Assembly: GCA_902521485.1 (NCBI GenBank)
Contig: CABYRQ010000001.1
Coordinates: 248,001-312,000 of the forward strand
Direction of reading: 5' to 3'
Source: an uncultured Alphaproteobacteria bacterium
GTDB taxonomy: Bacteria; Pseudomonadota; Alphaproteobacteria; HIMB59
Length of the DNA: 64,000 nt
Both the position numbers and the translations under genes were made by a program. The first letter of the stretch is position 1. Every line of letters begins with the position of its first letter. Under the pieces are notes generated by a model, which worked only from the letters and a program-made list of their open reading frames with translations, was not told the DNA's origin and searched no databases. Of the stretch, positions 1 through 8,167 are shown in pieces.

Positions 1-165
1 TGCATCAAAAGACTCAAAAAGAATTTTTTTAGACTCAGACGCCATTCCATTGCCACCAAAGTTATGCCATAACCCTATTGACAAGACAGGTAGTTTTAAA
101 CCACTATCACCACAGTTTCTATAATGCATTTTTTGATAGCGATTTTTGTCTGAAATATATGTCAT
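1..165 (-). CDS. Aldo/keto reductase, YghZ/L-glyceraldehyde-3-phosphate reductase-like (partial, N-terminus only)
   Basis: Only the first 55 codons lie inside the window; the rest runs off the left edge. The peptide begins MTYISDKNRY and continues with GLKLPVLSIGLWHNFG, the N-terminal strand of the YghZ/AKR14 branch of aldo/keto reductases, which reduce small aldehydes with NADPH. The ATG at 165 overlaps the stop of the upstream ribokinase gene by 4 bases (ATGA), so the two are translationally coupled and belong to one operon with fucU and rbsK. The catalytic Asp-Tyr-Lys-His residues lie outside the window, so activity cannot be judged. The family call rests on the motif alone but is distinctive. 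Confidence 0.8.
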   Translation of the reverse strand, partial: MTYISDKNRYQKMHYRNCGDSGLKLPVLSIGLWHNFGGNGMASESKKILFESFDA

Positions 166-1073
166 TTATAAAGTAATTCCTCTTTGTATGGCATCGAATT
201 TGCTGCTCCCTCCCTTGTAACAGAAACACCTGCCACAAGATTAGCAAACTCAATAGCTTCTTTGTAGTTTTTATTTTGTGAGATTGCCACACTTAGAGCC
301 CCATTAAAAGCATCTCCCGCACCTGTTGTGTCAACTACTGGTTTTTTTAGATTTGAAGCAGGTACTATAAACTCCTCTTTATTGTTTTTAAAATAACAAC
401 CATTTTCTCCAAGTGTAATAATTATATTCTTTATCCCTTTGTCTAAAAAAAAACTTCCTGCTTTTTTACAGTCTTCCTCATTTTTAATTGATTGACCGTA
501 ATAAAAACTTGCCTCCGTTTCATTGGGGGTAAAAAAATCAAAATATTGAAAGTTATCATTAGTTATTTCACTGGCGGGTGCTGGATTTAGAATTGTTGTA
601 CAATTAAAATTTTTCGCTTTCTTTAGAGCATAGAGTGTTACCTCTTTTGGTGTCTCTAACTGAGTTAAAAAAACATTAGAAGACTCAATTATATTTAACT
701 TTGAGTCGATTAAATTTTCATCAATTGTACCAGCAGCTCCTGGAACAACATTTATTGCATTTTGCCCAGTTTTTTCATTAATCAATATACCTGCAGCCCC
801 AGTTGACTCATTTTCAGAGATAACCAAACCATCATAATTTATTTTATCTCTCTTGTATAAAGAGATTGCAAGATCGGCATAGCTATCTTTACCTACTTTA
901 CTTATAAATGATACATTACCTCCTGCTCTAGCTGCTGCTATTGCTTGGTTAGACCCTTTACCACCTGGTCCGATGATGTATTTTTTTCCTAATATGGTTT
1001 GACCTGGTATTGGAATATCATTTGCAAAAAAACACAGATCTGCAACGAATATCCCAAATACACAAATACTCAA
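162..1073 (-). CDS. rbsK: Ribokinase-type PfkB sugar kinase
   Basis: Phosphorylates ribose or a related sugar at the expense of ATP in the cytoplasm. PfkB signatures are clear: GPGGKGSNQAIAAARAGG near the N-terminus and DTTGAGDAFNGA near the C-terminus, whose Asp is the catalytic base. The length of about 300 residues is normal. I place the start at the TTG at 1073, which overlaps the stop of the mutarotase gene as TTGA and gives an N-terminus (SICVFGIFVADL) like other ribokinases. A TTG at 1088 would add five residues. Pairing with an RbsD/FucU mutarotase and an aldo/keto reductase suggests a pentose or deoxy-sugar operon. The true sugar is not determined by sequence. Confidence 0.85.
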   Translation of the reverse strand: MSICVFGIFVADLCFFANDIPIPGQTILGKKYIIGPGGKGSNQAIAAARAGGNVSFISKVGKDSYADLAISLYKRDKINYDGLVISENESTGAAGILINEKTGQNAINVVPGAAGTIDENLIDSKLNIIESSNVFLTQLETPKEVTLYALKKAKNFNCTTILNPAPASEITNDNFQYFDFFTPNETEASFYYGQSIKNEEDCKKAGSFFLDKGIKNIIITLGENGCYFKNNKEEFIVPASNLKKPVVDTTGAGDAFNGALSVAISQNKNYKEAIEFANLVAGVSVTREGAANSMPYKEELLYK

Positions 1074-1528
1074 TGATCTAGTACCCAAACAGTACCATCA
1101 GGTTTAACAACTCCTTTAGTTAAGATAAAGCATCCAAATGGTCTGGTTTCGTTTGTTGTTATTATGGCAAATGCCTTTTTGGCTTCATCATAAAATTTAA
1201 ACCTTTCAATAGATGAAATTTTCCAATGCTCTCCTGAGATTTTCTTAGTTATGTCAATTATTTCTTGATGAACTTCATTTAATTGATCTGGATTTCCATC
1301 AATTTCCATCCTTTGAATAGGAGAGTCGACAAAGCTATCTAGAGGAAATATGGAGAGTATAGCCTCGGCAGCTCTTGCAGCATTTACACCATCAATACGA
1401 TGAACTCTGGAGTTCATCGAATAGGCGGGAAAATTTGAGTCACATAAAATTAATTTATCTCCATGTCCCATCGCTCTTAAAGTATGCAAAACCTCTGGAC
1501 TAAGAATTGGATCAATTTTAATAAGCAT
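1070..1528 (-). CDS. fucU: RbsD/FucU family sugar mutarotase
   Basis: A 152-residue protein with the FucU/RbsD start pattern LSPEVLHTLRAMGHGDKLILCDSNFPA, cited here in two parts: LSPEVLHTLRAMGHGD, then LILCDSNFPA. The His of the GHGD segment and the following Asp are the conserved catalytic positions. The family interconverts alpha and beta anomers of fucose or the pyranose/furanose forms of ribose, feeding the right anomer to a kinase. It is followed directly by the ribokinase gene (coupled TTGA), so it probably supplies that enzyme. The length fits FucU (about 140-150) rather than the shorter RbsD. Which sugar it handles is inference. Confidence 0.85.
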   Translation of the reverse strand: MLIKIDPILSPEVLHTLRAMGHGDKLILCDSNFPAYSMNSRVHRIDGVNAARAAEAILSIFPLDSFVDSPIQRMEIDGNPDQLNEVHQEIIDITKKISGEHWKISSIERFKFYDEAKKAFAIITTNETRPFGCFILTKGVVKPDGTVWVLDH

Positions 1529-1567
1529 ATAACATAGAACTAAATTAATTCGTTAAATTCAACTTAA

Positions 1568-2584
1568 TTAATTAATCTTTACTGGTTTGGATCTTAGTTT
1601 TCCGACAGTCTCTAGCTCTGCTTTTCTACATAACTTTGGAGGGAGACCTTTATTTATTAGTTTTAAATCTTCAAACACTATTTCACCCATTTCATAAAAG
1701 ACAGACTCTAGAGCTCCCGCTCTGTGTGCTGAGAAAAGAATATTTTTAGATTTACGTATGGGATCATTTTTTTTTACTGGCTCCTCAGGAAATACATCTG
1801 TTGCAACTTTGATTTTTCTTTTTTTTGAAATTTTTAGTAGGTCTTTAAAATTCACTACATTAGCCCTACTTAGAATTAGTAAACAAGAATTTTGTTTCAT
1901 CAGACTCAGTAGCTTTTTATCAATCATATGTTTATTTTTTGTTGTGATAGAACTAAGAACATATATCACATCTGATTTTTTAAATATTTCATTAAGAGAA
2001 TTAATTTTACAATTATTATCCTCAAGCAACTTGCTTGGAAGCCAAGGGTCGTATGCAAGAAAATTATTTGTGAATGGCTCTAACAAGGGTTTTAACTTTT
2101 TGGCTAGATCTCCAAAACCAATAAAGCTGACAGTGTTATTCTGCAATAAACTGGCATTCATATTACTTTCCAATCCATATTTTTCTTTATTATTAATAAA
2201 ATCTATATGTGATTGATGAATTTCCCTCTTGAGAGATAAAGTAAAACCAACTGCAATTTCAGCAACTGTTTGAGCAAAAACAGGAGCAGTGGAGAGAACA
2301 TAGATACCATTTCTAAAACAATACTCATAATCCATATTGTCCATGAAGTTGCTCTCAACATTGAATATAGCTTTAAGTTTTGCAGCCTTTTTTAAAATTG
2401 AATTTGGAAGGTCAGGTTGTCCAATTATAAAATCTGCTTTTGATATATTGTTTTGATAAAAATTTTTTTTATTTTTTATTGGAGCGTTAATAAGTTTGAA
2501 ATTTTTTTTTAAATAAACAAGCTTATCTTTAGAGAAAATAAGATCCATTTGTCTTGGAAAAGGATCAACAATTATTGTTTTCAT
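1568..2584 (-). CDS. D-isomer-specific 2-hydroxyacid dehydrogenase
   Basis: NAD(P)-dependent oxidoreductase of the D-3-phosphoglycerate dehydrogenase/glyoxylate reductase superfamily, 338 residues. The nucleotide-binding glycine motif is GFGDLA near residue 155. The catalytic triad residues are visible as Arg in SRANVVNFKDLL, Glu in DVFPEEP and His in SAHRAG. The substrate is unknown; sugar-acid oxidation or hydroxypyruvate reduction is plausible from the sugar context. The gene stands alone, divergent from the lyxose isomerase operon. A TATAAT box ends exactly 6 nt before the ATG, so the mRNA is probably leaderless. The basic, Lys/Asn-rich composition matches the AT-rich genome. Confidence 0.8.
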   Translation of the reverse strand: MKTIIVDPFPRQMDLIFSKDKLVYLKKNFKLINAPIKNKKNFYQNNISKADFIIGQPDLPNSILKKAAKLKAIFNVESNFMDNMDYEYCFRNGIYVLSTAPVFAQTVAEIAVGFTLSLKREIHQSHIDFINNKEKYGLESNMNASLLQNNTVSFIGFGDLAKKLKPLLEPFTNNFLAYDPWLPSKLLEDNNCKINSLNEIFKKSDVIYVLSSITTKNKHMIDKKLLSLMKQNSCLLILSRANVVNFKDLLKISKKRKIKVATDVFPEEPVKKNDPIRKSKNILFSAHRAGALESVFYEMGEIVFEDLKLINKGLPPKLCRKAELETVGKLRSKPVKIN

Positions 2585-2590
2585 TACTTG

Positions 2591-2596
2591 ATTATA
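2591..2596 (-). promoter_or_regulatory. -10 box of a leaderless promoter for the 2-hydroxyacid dehydrogenase gene
   Basis: The perfect hexamer TATAAT on the minus strand is followed by six bases (CAAGTA) and then the ATG at 2584. Transcription normally starts about 7 nt after the -10 box, so it would begin at or next to the start codon. No Shine-Dalgarno sequence can fit. Confidence 0.6.
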
Positions 2597-2630
2597 TCAA
2601 TTATTTATTTTTTTGATAATCTAAGTTGAA

Positions 2631-3296
2631 ATGAAAAGATCTGAAATAAATGCTGCAATATCTGAAGCTAAAGATATGATAGATAGATATTCGTGGGTTC
2701 TACCTAAATGGGGCTATTGGTCTAAAGAAGAGTACAACAATAATCCTGACCTAAAAAATTATTTAAAAAATCATCAAATGGGCTGGGATGTTACTGATTT
2801 TGGTAAAGGCGAATTTGAAAAAAAAGGTATCACCTTGTTTTGTATAAGGAATGGAATACAGGGTAATAATGATGACAAGCCCTATGCAGAAAAGTTATTG
2901 TTTATGAGAGAAGGTCAAGAAATTCCTTTTCATAGCCATAAGGTAAAACTAGAAGATATAATTAATAGGGGAGGCGGGGAATTAGTAATTGAATTTTTAG
3001 AAGTCGACTCAAATCAAATTGAATTAAACTCTAAAATTGATGTTCTTGTTGATGGTGAAATAGTTTCCGTTGCACCAAGAGAACCCTTAATTTTAAAAAG
3101 AGGTCAGAGCGTCACTGTTGAAAGAAACATATATCATAAATTTTACTCTGCTGAGGGTTCAGGAATGGTTATGGCAGGAGAGGTTTCTCAAGTCAACGAT
3201 GATAATAAAGATAACTATTTTTTAGAAAGTGTGGGAAGGTTTACTGAAGTTGAAGAAGATGAAGTTGCGATACATCCTCTCTGGAATGAAATATAA
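2631..3296 (+). CDS. D-lyxose ketol-isomerase (YdaE/DUF1498-type cupin)
   Basis: Interconverts D-lyxose and D-xylulose (or D-mannose and D-fructose) in characterised relatives. The 221-residue protein has the family's N-terminal helix (MKRSEINAAISEAKDMI), the metal-binding cupin motif PFHSHKVKLEDIINRGGG with two His and a Glu, and a late ligand His in RNIYHKF. Length and motif order match the family. It overlaps the following PfkB kinase by one base (TAATG), so isomerisation followed by phosphorylation is the likely logic. A GATAAT box at 2615-2620 lies 10 nt before the ATG and is the probable promoter, leaving almost no leader. Confidence 0.85.
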   Translation: MKRSEINAAISEAKDMIDRYSWVLPKWGYWSKEEYNNNPDLKNYLKNHQMGWDVTDFGKGEFEKKGITLFCIRNGIQGNNDDKPYAEKLLFMREGQEIPFHSHKVKLEDIINRGGGELVIEFLEVDSNQIELNSKIDVLVDGEIVSVAPREPLILKRGQSVTVERNIYHKFYSAEGSGMVMAGEVSQVNDDNKDNYFLESVGRFTEVEEDEVAIHPLWNEI

Positions 3297-4273
3297 TGCA
3301 AAGAGGTATAATTGGCCTTGGAATGTGGTGTGTAGATACCACATACAAAATAGATAATTTACCTGATAGAGGTAAATTAGAAGCAATTTCTAATACTTTT
3401 CAATGCGTAGGTGGAGGTCCATCAAATGTTTTGACGGATTTAAATTCTTTAGGATTTAAACATCCAATGTACGCAATGGGATCAATTGGACTTGATACAG
3501 ATGCATCAATTATAAAAAAACATTGTAGAGAAAATAAAATAGAGACTAAATATTTAATTGTATCAAAGCAAATTTCTACTTCTCATACCGTTTGTATGTT
3601 TGAAAAACAAAAAGAAAGAACTTTTTTATATTATCCAGGGGCAAACAGCTTACTTGATAAAAAACATTTTAAAATTAACCAATTAAAAATTTCACCTAAA
3701 GTTCTTTATGTCGGATATATTACACTATTAGGTAAATTGGACAAATTTGATGTTGACAAAAAAACTCGTCTATCAAAAGTTTTAAAAAAAGCTAAAAGTA
3801 AAAATGTGATAACAGTTTTAGATTTAGTTTCAAATAAGCACCCTAAATATAAAAATATTATTGAAAGCTCATTGCCATTCACCGATTATTTGCTTTTGAA
3901 TGAAATTGAAGCAGAGATACTATTTGATAAAAAAATTTACGACTTCAATAAAAAACTTAATCAAAAAATCTTAATCAAGTTAATCAGTAAAGTTTTCAAA
4001 AAGGGTATTATTAGAGGAGTTGTTATTCATAGTCCAACTGAGTCGCTCTATTTTGATAGATCAAAAAAAATTTACACTAAATCAAAGGTTTTACCAAAAA
4101 GCAGGGTAATAAATTCAGTTGGAGCTGGAGATGCTTTTTGTGCAGCATTTATATTTGGAATACATGAAAATTGGGACATAAAAAAAACTCTCAAAAAAGC
4201 TCATGCAGCTGGGACATCTATGATGAAAGTTAATGCCTCTTCTGGAAATTTACCCAATATATCTAAATTATAA
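3296..4273 (+). CDS. PfkB-family sugar kinase, probably for a ketose
   Basis: ATP-dependent carbohydrate kinase of 325 residues. Visible motifs are the glycine-rich VGGGPSNVLTDLNSLGF near residue 38 and the C-terminal SVGAGDAFCAAFIFG, which contains the catalytic Asp. It overlaps the D-lyxose isomerase stop by one base and must share its transcript. Its 3' end overlaps the opposing aldolase-like gene by 6 bases. The product of a lyxose isomerase is D-xylulose, so this kinase may make a xylulose phosphate. With the neighbouring class I aldolase a 1-phosphate route is conceivable, but PfkB specificity cannot be read from sequence. Confidence 0.75.
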   Translation: MQRGIIGLGMWCVDTTYKIDNLPDRGKLEAISNTFQCVGGGPSNVLTDLNSLGFKHPMYAMGSIGLDTDASIIKKHCRENKIETKYLIVSKQISTSHTVCMFEKQKERTFLYYPGANSLLDKKHFKINQLKISPKVLYVGYITLLGKLDKFDVDKKTRLSKVLKKAKSKNVITVLDLVSNKHPKYKNIIESSLPFTDYLLLNEIEAEILFDKKIYDFNKKLNQKILIKLISKVFKKGIIRGVVIHSPTESLYFDRSKKIYTKSKVLPKSRVINSVGAGDAFCAAFIFGIHENWDIKKTLKKAHAAGTSMMKVNASSGNLPNISKL

Positions 4274-5260
4274 TTTTAAAACTTTTTCAGTGATCTCAAG
4301 GTCTTTTAAAAGTTTCCTGTCGGGTATGAGTTTATTTTTCTTTAATTCAGAATGGTAAAGTTTTACAGCATCCTTAGGTTTAATGTTACTTTCAACAACT
4401 TCTCTCATAATTTTTACTAATAAGATAGGATCTTCAGCTAAGTTAATTTTTCTCCCAAACAAAGCTACTTTTGCACCATATTGACTGGCTTTTTTAATTA
4501 ATTCAAAACAATCTCTTGTCGTGCCCTTGCTACCCCCAAGAATACCAACAATAAGATTTTCAGGATCGAAGCTGGCTAGCTCCTCCATTGCTTTTGGACC
4601 ATTGTAAGCTATTTTCAAAAAAAGAGGTCTCTCATCCTTAGTTTGCCCAGCTATTGCTTTTATAATGCAATCGTTAATGTAATCACCCATTTGTCTTATG
4701 TTCATATTTAGATCAATCGGGGAATTAAATACTTCTAAAAAATGTTTAAATTTATATTTAGAAGCCTCAATTCTATATTCTTTATAGGCATTTAACATTG
4801 CAAGGTCATAGTCAACATTATTAGAAAATGTTATAGAAAATAAACCAAGATTAACTAATCTACTTACTTTGTTTATTTGAGCAGACCGAAAAGGTCTAGG
4901 ATTAGTTTTTCTATAATTTCCATTTCTCATCAGCCAGATATCAGTCGTATCATTCATTCTAATAGCAGGTGTAATACTTGAATTTTTAAATAAATTTCTT
5001 TTTACAAGATCTTCACCAACTGATGCAGACATCAGCATAATATCTACTAAATTAGATTTAGTCATCGATATCATTGCATTTTTGTAATCTACTAGATTTT
5101 TATATCCTTTTAGTACTTTTCCATTTTCATTTCTTTTTGATCCAGGTGTTGTGATACCCATTGCTAGATCGCCATCTTTAGCATCTGCTATAATGAAGTC
5201 TCTTGGAGAATATTTATTATTTTTTATTCTAAGAATTTTTTGATCTAAAGACTTTTTCAT
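4268..5260 (-). CDS. Class I aldolase-like TIM-barrel protein (DeoC/LacD/FbaB superfamily)
   Basis: A 330-residue alpha/beta-barrel protein. The N-terminal strand has DFIIADAKDGDLAMGIT. A lysine in PLFLKIAYNG sits where the Schiff-base lysine of DhnA/LacD-type aldolases lies, and the C-terminal strands GILGGSKGTTRDCFEL and VALFGRKINLAEDP resemble the phosphate-binding GGSK and GR segments of FbaB. I infer cleavage or condensation of a phosphorylated sugar, but the substrate is unknown. It converges on the PfkB kinase (6-base overlap of the 3' ends) and is divergent from xylulokinase, so it may act in the same pentose pathway. The superfamily is fairly sure; the reaction is not. Confidence 0.6.
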   Translation of the reverse strand: MKKSLDQKILRIKNNKYSPRDFIIADAKDGDLAMGITTPGSKRNENGKVLKGYKNLVDYKNAMISMTKSNLVDIMLMSASVGEDLVKRNLFKNSSITPAIRMNDTTDIWLMRNGNYRKTNPRPFRSAQINKVSRLVNLGLFSITFSNNVDYDLAMLNAYKEYRIEASKYKFKHFLEVFNSPIDLNMNIRQMGDYINDCIIKAIAGQTKDERPLFLKIAYNGPKAMEELASFDPENLIVGILGGSKGTTRDCFELIKKASQYGAKVALFGRKINLAEDPILLVKIMREVVESNIKPKDAVKLYHSELKKNKLIPDRKLLKDLEITEKVLKL

Positions 5261-5266
5261 AATTTG

Positions 5267-5314
5267 ATTATACTCAATTCTAAAAATAGAAAATAGTTTT
5301 ATTCTCTATATAAT
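5267..5314. promoter_or_regulatory. Divergent pair of leaderless promoters, aldolase-like gene and xylB
   Basis: The 60-bp divergent gap holds two perfect TATAAT boxes: minus strand at 5267-5272, six bases (CAAATT) from the ATG at 5260, and plus strand at 5309-5314, six bases (ATAAAA) from the ATG at 5321. Both predict transcription starting at the initiation codon. No Shine-Dalgarno sequence is present for either gene. Confidence 0.6.
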
Positions 5315-5320
5315 ATAAAA

Positions 5321-6775
5321 ATGTATTTAGGTATTGATCTTGGTACTTCTTCGATGAAGTGTTTGCTACTTGGAGAAGAACAAGAAATTTTGTTTAGTGT
5401 AAATAGCGAAGATATACCACTGTCCACTCCTCAAAATGGCTGGTCAGAACAAGATCCATCATTTTGGATAAAAGCATTAGATCAGTGTATCAAACAAATT
5501 GTTTTGAAATTTGATTTATCTCAGATCAAAGCTGTATCTTTTTCCGGACATATGCATGGTGCAACTTGTATTGATAAAAATTATAAGGTCATAAGGCCAT
5601 GCATACTTTGGAATGATACACGTAGTTTTAAGCAGTGCAGTCAAATTATGGCTGACGAGACTGTTATGGATATAGCTGGAAATATAGCAATGCCTGGTTT
5701 TACATCACCAAAAATCTTATGGATGAAAGAACACGAAAGTAAAAATTTTAATTCAATTGCAAAGGTTTTATTGCCGAAAGACTATTTAAGGTTTTATTTA
5801 ACAGGAGAGTTTTTTAGTGATTTGTCAGACGCAGCAGGCACTTATTGGTTAGATGTAAAAAATAGAACTTGGTCTAATAAACTTTTAGACATCGGCTCAA
5901 TGGATATCTCGCAAATGCCTAAAACTTGTGAGGGTACCGATCAAACAGGTGTAATAAAAAAAGAGATTGCAGAAAGATATGGCTTTAATAACTCTTGCAA
6001 AGTATTTGGTGGAGCAGGAGATAATGCTGCCGCCGCTGTTGGATTAGGGCTTTACCAAGAGGGAAATGCTTCATTATCTTTAGGTACTTCTGGTGTAATT
6101 TTTGGCTCAACAAAAAATTTTTTAAAAAATTATGATGATGCGATACATTCCTTTTGCCACTGCTTACCAGAAACATGGCATCTCATGTCAGTAATGCTCT
6201 CTTGTACCTCAAATGTTAATTGGTTTATAAATAATTTTAATTCATCAATTGATGAGATTAATAAAGTGTTAAGTTCTGTTTTAAATAATTTTTCAGATAT
6301 AAATAGATACCCTTATTATCTTCCTTATCTCACAGGTGAAAGAACCCCAATTAATGACCCTCATATAAGAGCAAGTTTTCACGAAATGGGTATTGACACT
6401 CATCGAGATACATTAATATATAGTTTAATAGAAGGTATTTCTTTTGGTTTATATGATAATTATTCTTCCTTAGTTAAGACAGGTATAAAGTTAGATAACA
6501 TCTTTGTAATAGGAGGTGGTTCTAAAAATGATAGCTGGATACAAATACTTGCTTCATTGATGGAGAGAGATTTATCTATAACGGATGCTTCAGATACAAT
6601 GGCTGCTTTTGGGGCTGCTAGAATAGCATTTCTTGGTTACAATAATTTAAAACCAAGTGAAGCCCTTAGTCTTCCAAAAGTCAAAAAAATTATAGGCAAG
6701 AATGAAATTCAAACGGATATTTTAAAAGACAGATTTTTAAGGTGGAAAAGCTTTTATTTAGGAAAAAATGTCTAG
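5321..6775 (+). CDS. xylB: Xylulokinase (FGGY family)
   Basis: Phosphorylates D-xylulose to D-xylulose 5-phosphate for the pentose phosphate pathway. The 484-residue protein starts MYLGIDLGTSSMKCLLL (ATP phosphate-1 motif), followed by NGWSEQDPSFW, KAVSFSGHMHGA and RPCILWNDTRS, which are XylB hallmarks. The catalytic Asp region is GGAGDNAAAAVGLG and the adenosine motif is VIGGGSKNDSWIQ. It overlaps frcK by 8 bases. With the lyxose isomerase and an importer nearby it completes a D-lyxose/D-xylulose entry into central metabolism. A -10 box 6 nt before the ATG predicts a leaderless message. Confidence 0.9.
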   Translation: MYLGIDLGTSSMKCLLLGEEQEILFSVNSEDIPLSTPQNGWSEQDPSFWIKALDQCIKQIVLKFDLSQIKAVSFSGHMHGATCIDKNYKVIRPCILWNDTRSFKQCSQIMADETVMDIAGNIAMPGFTSPKILWMKEHESKNFNSIAKVLLPKDYLRFYLTGEFFSDLSDAAGTYWLDVKNRTWSNKLLDIGSMDISQMPKTCEGTDQTGVIKKEIAERYGFNNSCKVFGGAGDNAAAAVGLGLYQEGNASLSLGTSGVIFGSTKNFLKNYDDAIHSFCHCLPETWHLMSVMLSCTSNVNWFINNFNSSIDEINKVLSSVLNNFSDINRYPYYLPYLTGERTPINDPHIRASFHEMGIDTHRDTLIYSLIEGISFGLYDNYSSLVKTGIKLDNIFVIGGGSKNDSWIQILASLMERDLSITDASDTMAAFGAARIAFLGYNNLKPSEALSLPKVKKIIGKNEIQTDILKDRFLRWKSFYLGKNV

Positions 6776-7406
6776 TAACCAAAGAATAGAATTCCCTGAA
6801 TTAGTAAACAAAATACTAGAAAATGTTATTAAAATTAATCAAAGTCGTTATTTTATTGCAATTGCAGGAGCGCCAGCATCTGGAAAAAGCACAATATCTG
6901 AAAAATTAAAGTCCGAACTAATATCTAAAAACCACAAATCAAGTGTTCTTCAAATGGATGGTTTCCATCTAGATAATAATATTCTTGAGAAAAAAAAATT
7001 GATTGAGAGAAAAGGGGCACCAGAAACATTTGATGTACTAAGTTTATTAAATTGTTTATTAAGATTAAAAAATGAGGGTGAAGTAATTGTTCCTATCTTC
7101 GATAGATCATTAGAACTATCAAGATCATCTGCATTAGTCATATCTGAGAATACAAAAATTATAATAGTAGAGGGTAATTATTTATTGCTTGATCAAGAAC
7201 CATGGAGAAAAATTCATAATTTTTTTGACACAACTATAATGATTGATTGTAATAAAGATATTTTAGAAAAAAGATTAATTGAAAGATGGGAGAGTTATGG
7301 GCTATCTAATGATCAAATTAAAAATAAAGTTTATAAAAATGATCTTCCAAATGGATTAAATGTTATTAGTAAAAGTATTTCTGCTGAATTTAATTTAATA
7401 AACTAA
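6768..7406 (+). CDS. frcK: FrcK-like P-loop kinase (uridine kinase/phosphoribulokinase-like)
   Basis: A 212-residue nucleotide/sugar kinase of the PRK/URK superfamily, like the kinase encoded beside the fructose importer genes of Sinorhizobium. The Walker A motif GAPASGKST lies near residue 34. LQMDGFHLDN carries the conserved Asp, and IIIVEGNYLLLDQEPW is the typical Walker B-region strand of this subfamily. It overlaps xylB by 8 bases. In rhizobial frcBCAK the kinase gene follows frcA in the same direction; here it converges with frcA and the two stop codons overlap by 4 bases. The phosphorylated substrate of FrcK is not firmly established in the family. Confidence 0.75.
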   Translation: MSSNQRIEFPELVNKILENVIKINQSRYFIAIAGAPASGKSTISEKLKSELISKNHKSSVLQMDGFHLDNNILEKKKLIERKGAPETFDVLSLLNCLLRLKNEGEVIVPIFDRSLELSRSSALVISENTKIIIVEGNYLLLDQEPWRKIHNFFDTTIMIDCNKDILEKRLIERWESYGLSNDQIKNKVYKNDLPNGLNVISKSISAEFNLIN

Positions 7407-8167
7407 TCTTGAGGTGGTTGCTTAGCACCTGTCATATATGCGACAGCATCAGACATTTCATGTTTCTTTGGGTCAATTACACATAATCGGGTTCCAAGTC
7501 TATGAATATGTATTCTATCAGCTACTTCAAACACATGAGGCATGTTATGAGAAATTAATATGATGGGAATTCCTCTAGACCTCACCTCACCGATTAATTC
7601 TAAAACTCTTCTACTTTCTTTGACACCTAGAGCGGCAGTAGGCTCATCCATAATAACGACTTTAGTTCCAAATGATGTTGCTCTTGCAACCGCAACACCT
7701 TGCCGTTGACCTCCAGACAATGTTTCAACTAATTGATTTATATTTTGTATGGTTAATAGACCAAGATCAGACAGTCGTTTTCTAGCTTCATCTGCCATTG
7801 CTTTTTTATCTAAAAATTTTAAAAAACTACCCATAAAGCCTTTTTGTCTAATTTCTCTTCCTAAAAACATATTATCAGTGATTGATAAAGCAGGTGAAAG
7901 TGCAAGGTTCTGATAAACAGTTTCGATACCTAATTTTCTTGCTTCTATGGGTGATGTAAAAGTAACTTTATTTCCATCAAGCAATATTTCACCACTATCA
8001 GGTATAACAGCACCACATAACACCTTAATTAGTGTAGATTTTCCAGCACCATTGTCTCCAATTACTCCCAAAACCTCACCTGGATAAAGCTCTAAATCAG
8101 CACTATCGAGTGCAACAACTTTACCGTATTTTTTTGACAACTTATTTGCTACTAGCACTGGCTGCAT
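7403..8167 (-). CDS. frcA: Fructose-type ABC importer ATP-binding protein FrcA
   Basis: ATPase of a CUT2 sugar importer with a single nucleotide-binding domain of 254 residues. Walker A is GDNGAGKST, the signature is LSGGQRQGVAVARA, Walker B is VVIMDEPTAALG and the switch His is in ILISHNM. I choose the ATG at 8165-8167, which overlaps the permease stop by one base (TAATG). An upstream ATG at 8245 would add 26 residues that only translate the end of the permease gene. Single-domain ATPases are typical of the Frc branch, whereas most CUT2 systems have a double domain. It follows frcB and frcC in one operon. Confidence 0.85.
   Translation of the reverse strand: MQPVLVANKLSKKYGKVVALDSADLELYPGEVLGVIGDNGAGKSTLIKVLCGAVIPDSGEILLDGNKVTFTSPIEARKLGIETVYQNLALSPALSITDNMFLGREIRQKGFMGSFLKFLDKKAMADEARKRLSDLGLLTIQNINQLVETLSGGQRQGVAVARATSFGTKVVIMDEPTAALGVKESRRVLELIGEVRSRGIPIILISHNMPHVFEVADRIHIHRLGTRLCVIDPKKHEMSDAVAYMTGAKQPPQD

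Noticed and set aside
1758-2216. Plus-strand open frame of 152 codons inside the 2-hydroxyacid dehydrogenase gene
   Set aside because: It is Phe/Leu/Ser-rich with no family pattern, and lies wholly opposite a well-supported enzyme. It is an antisense shadow.
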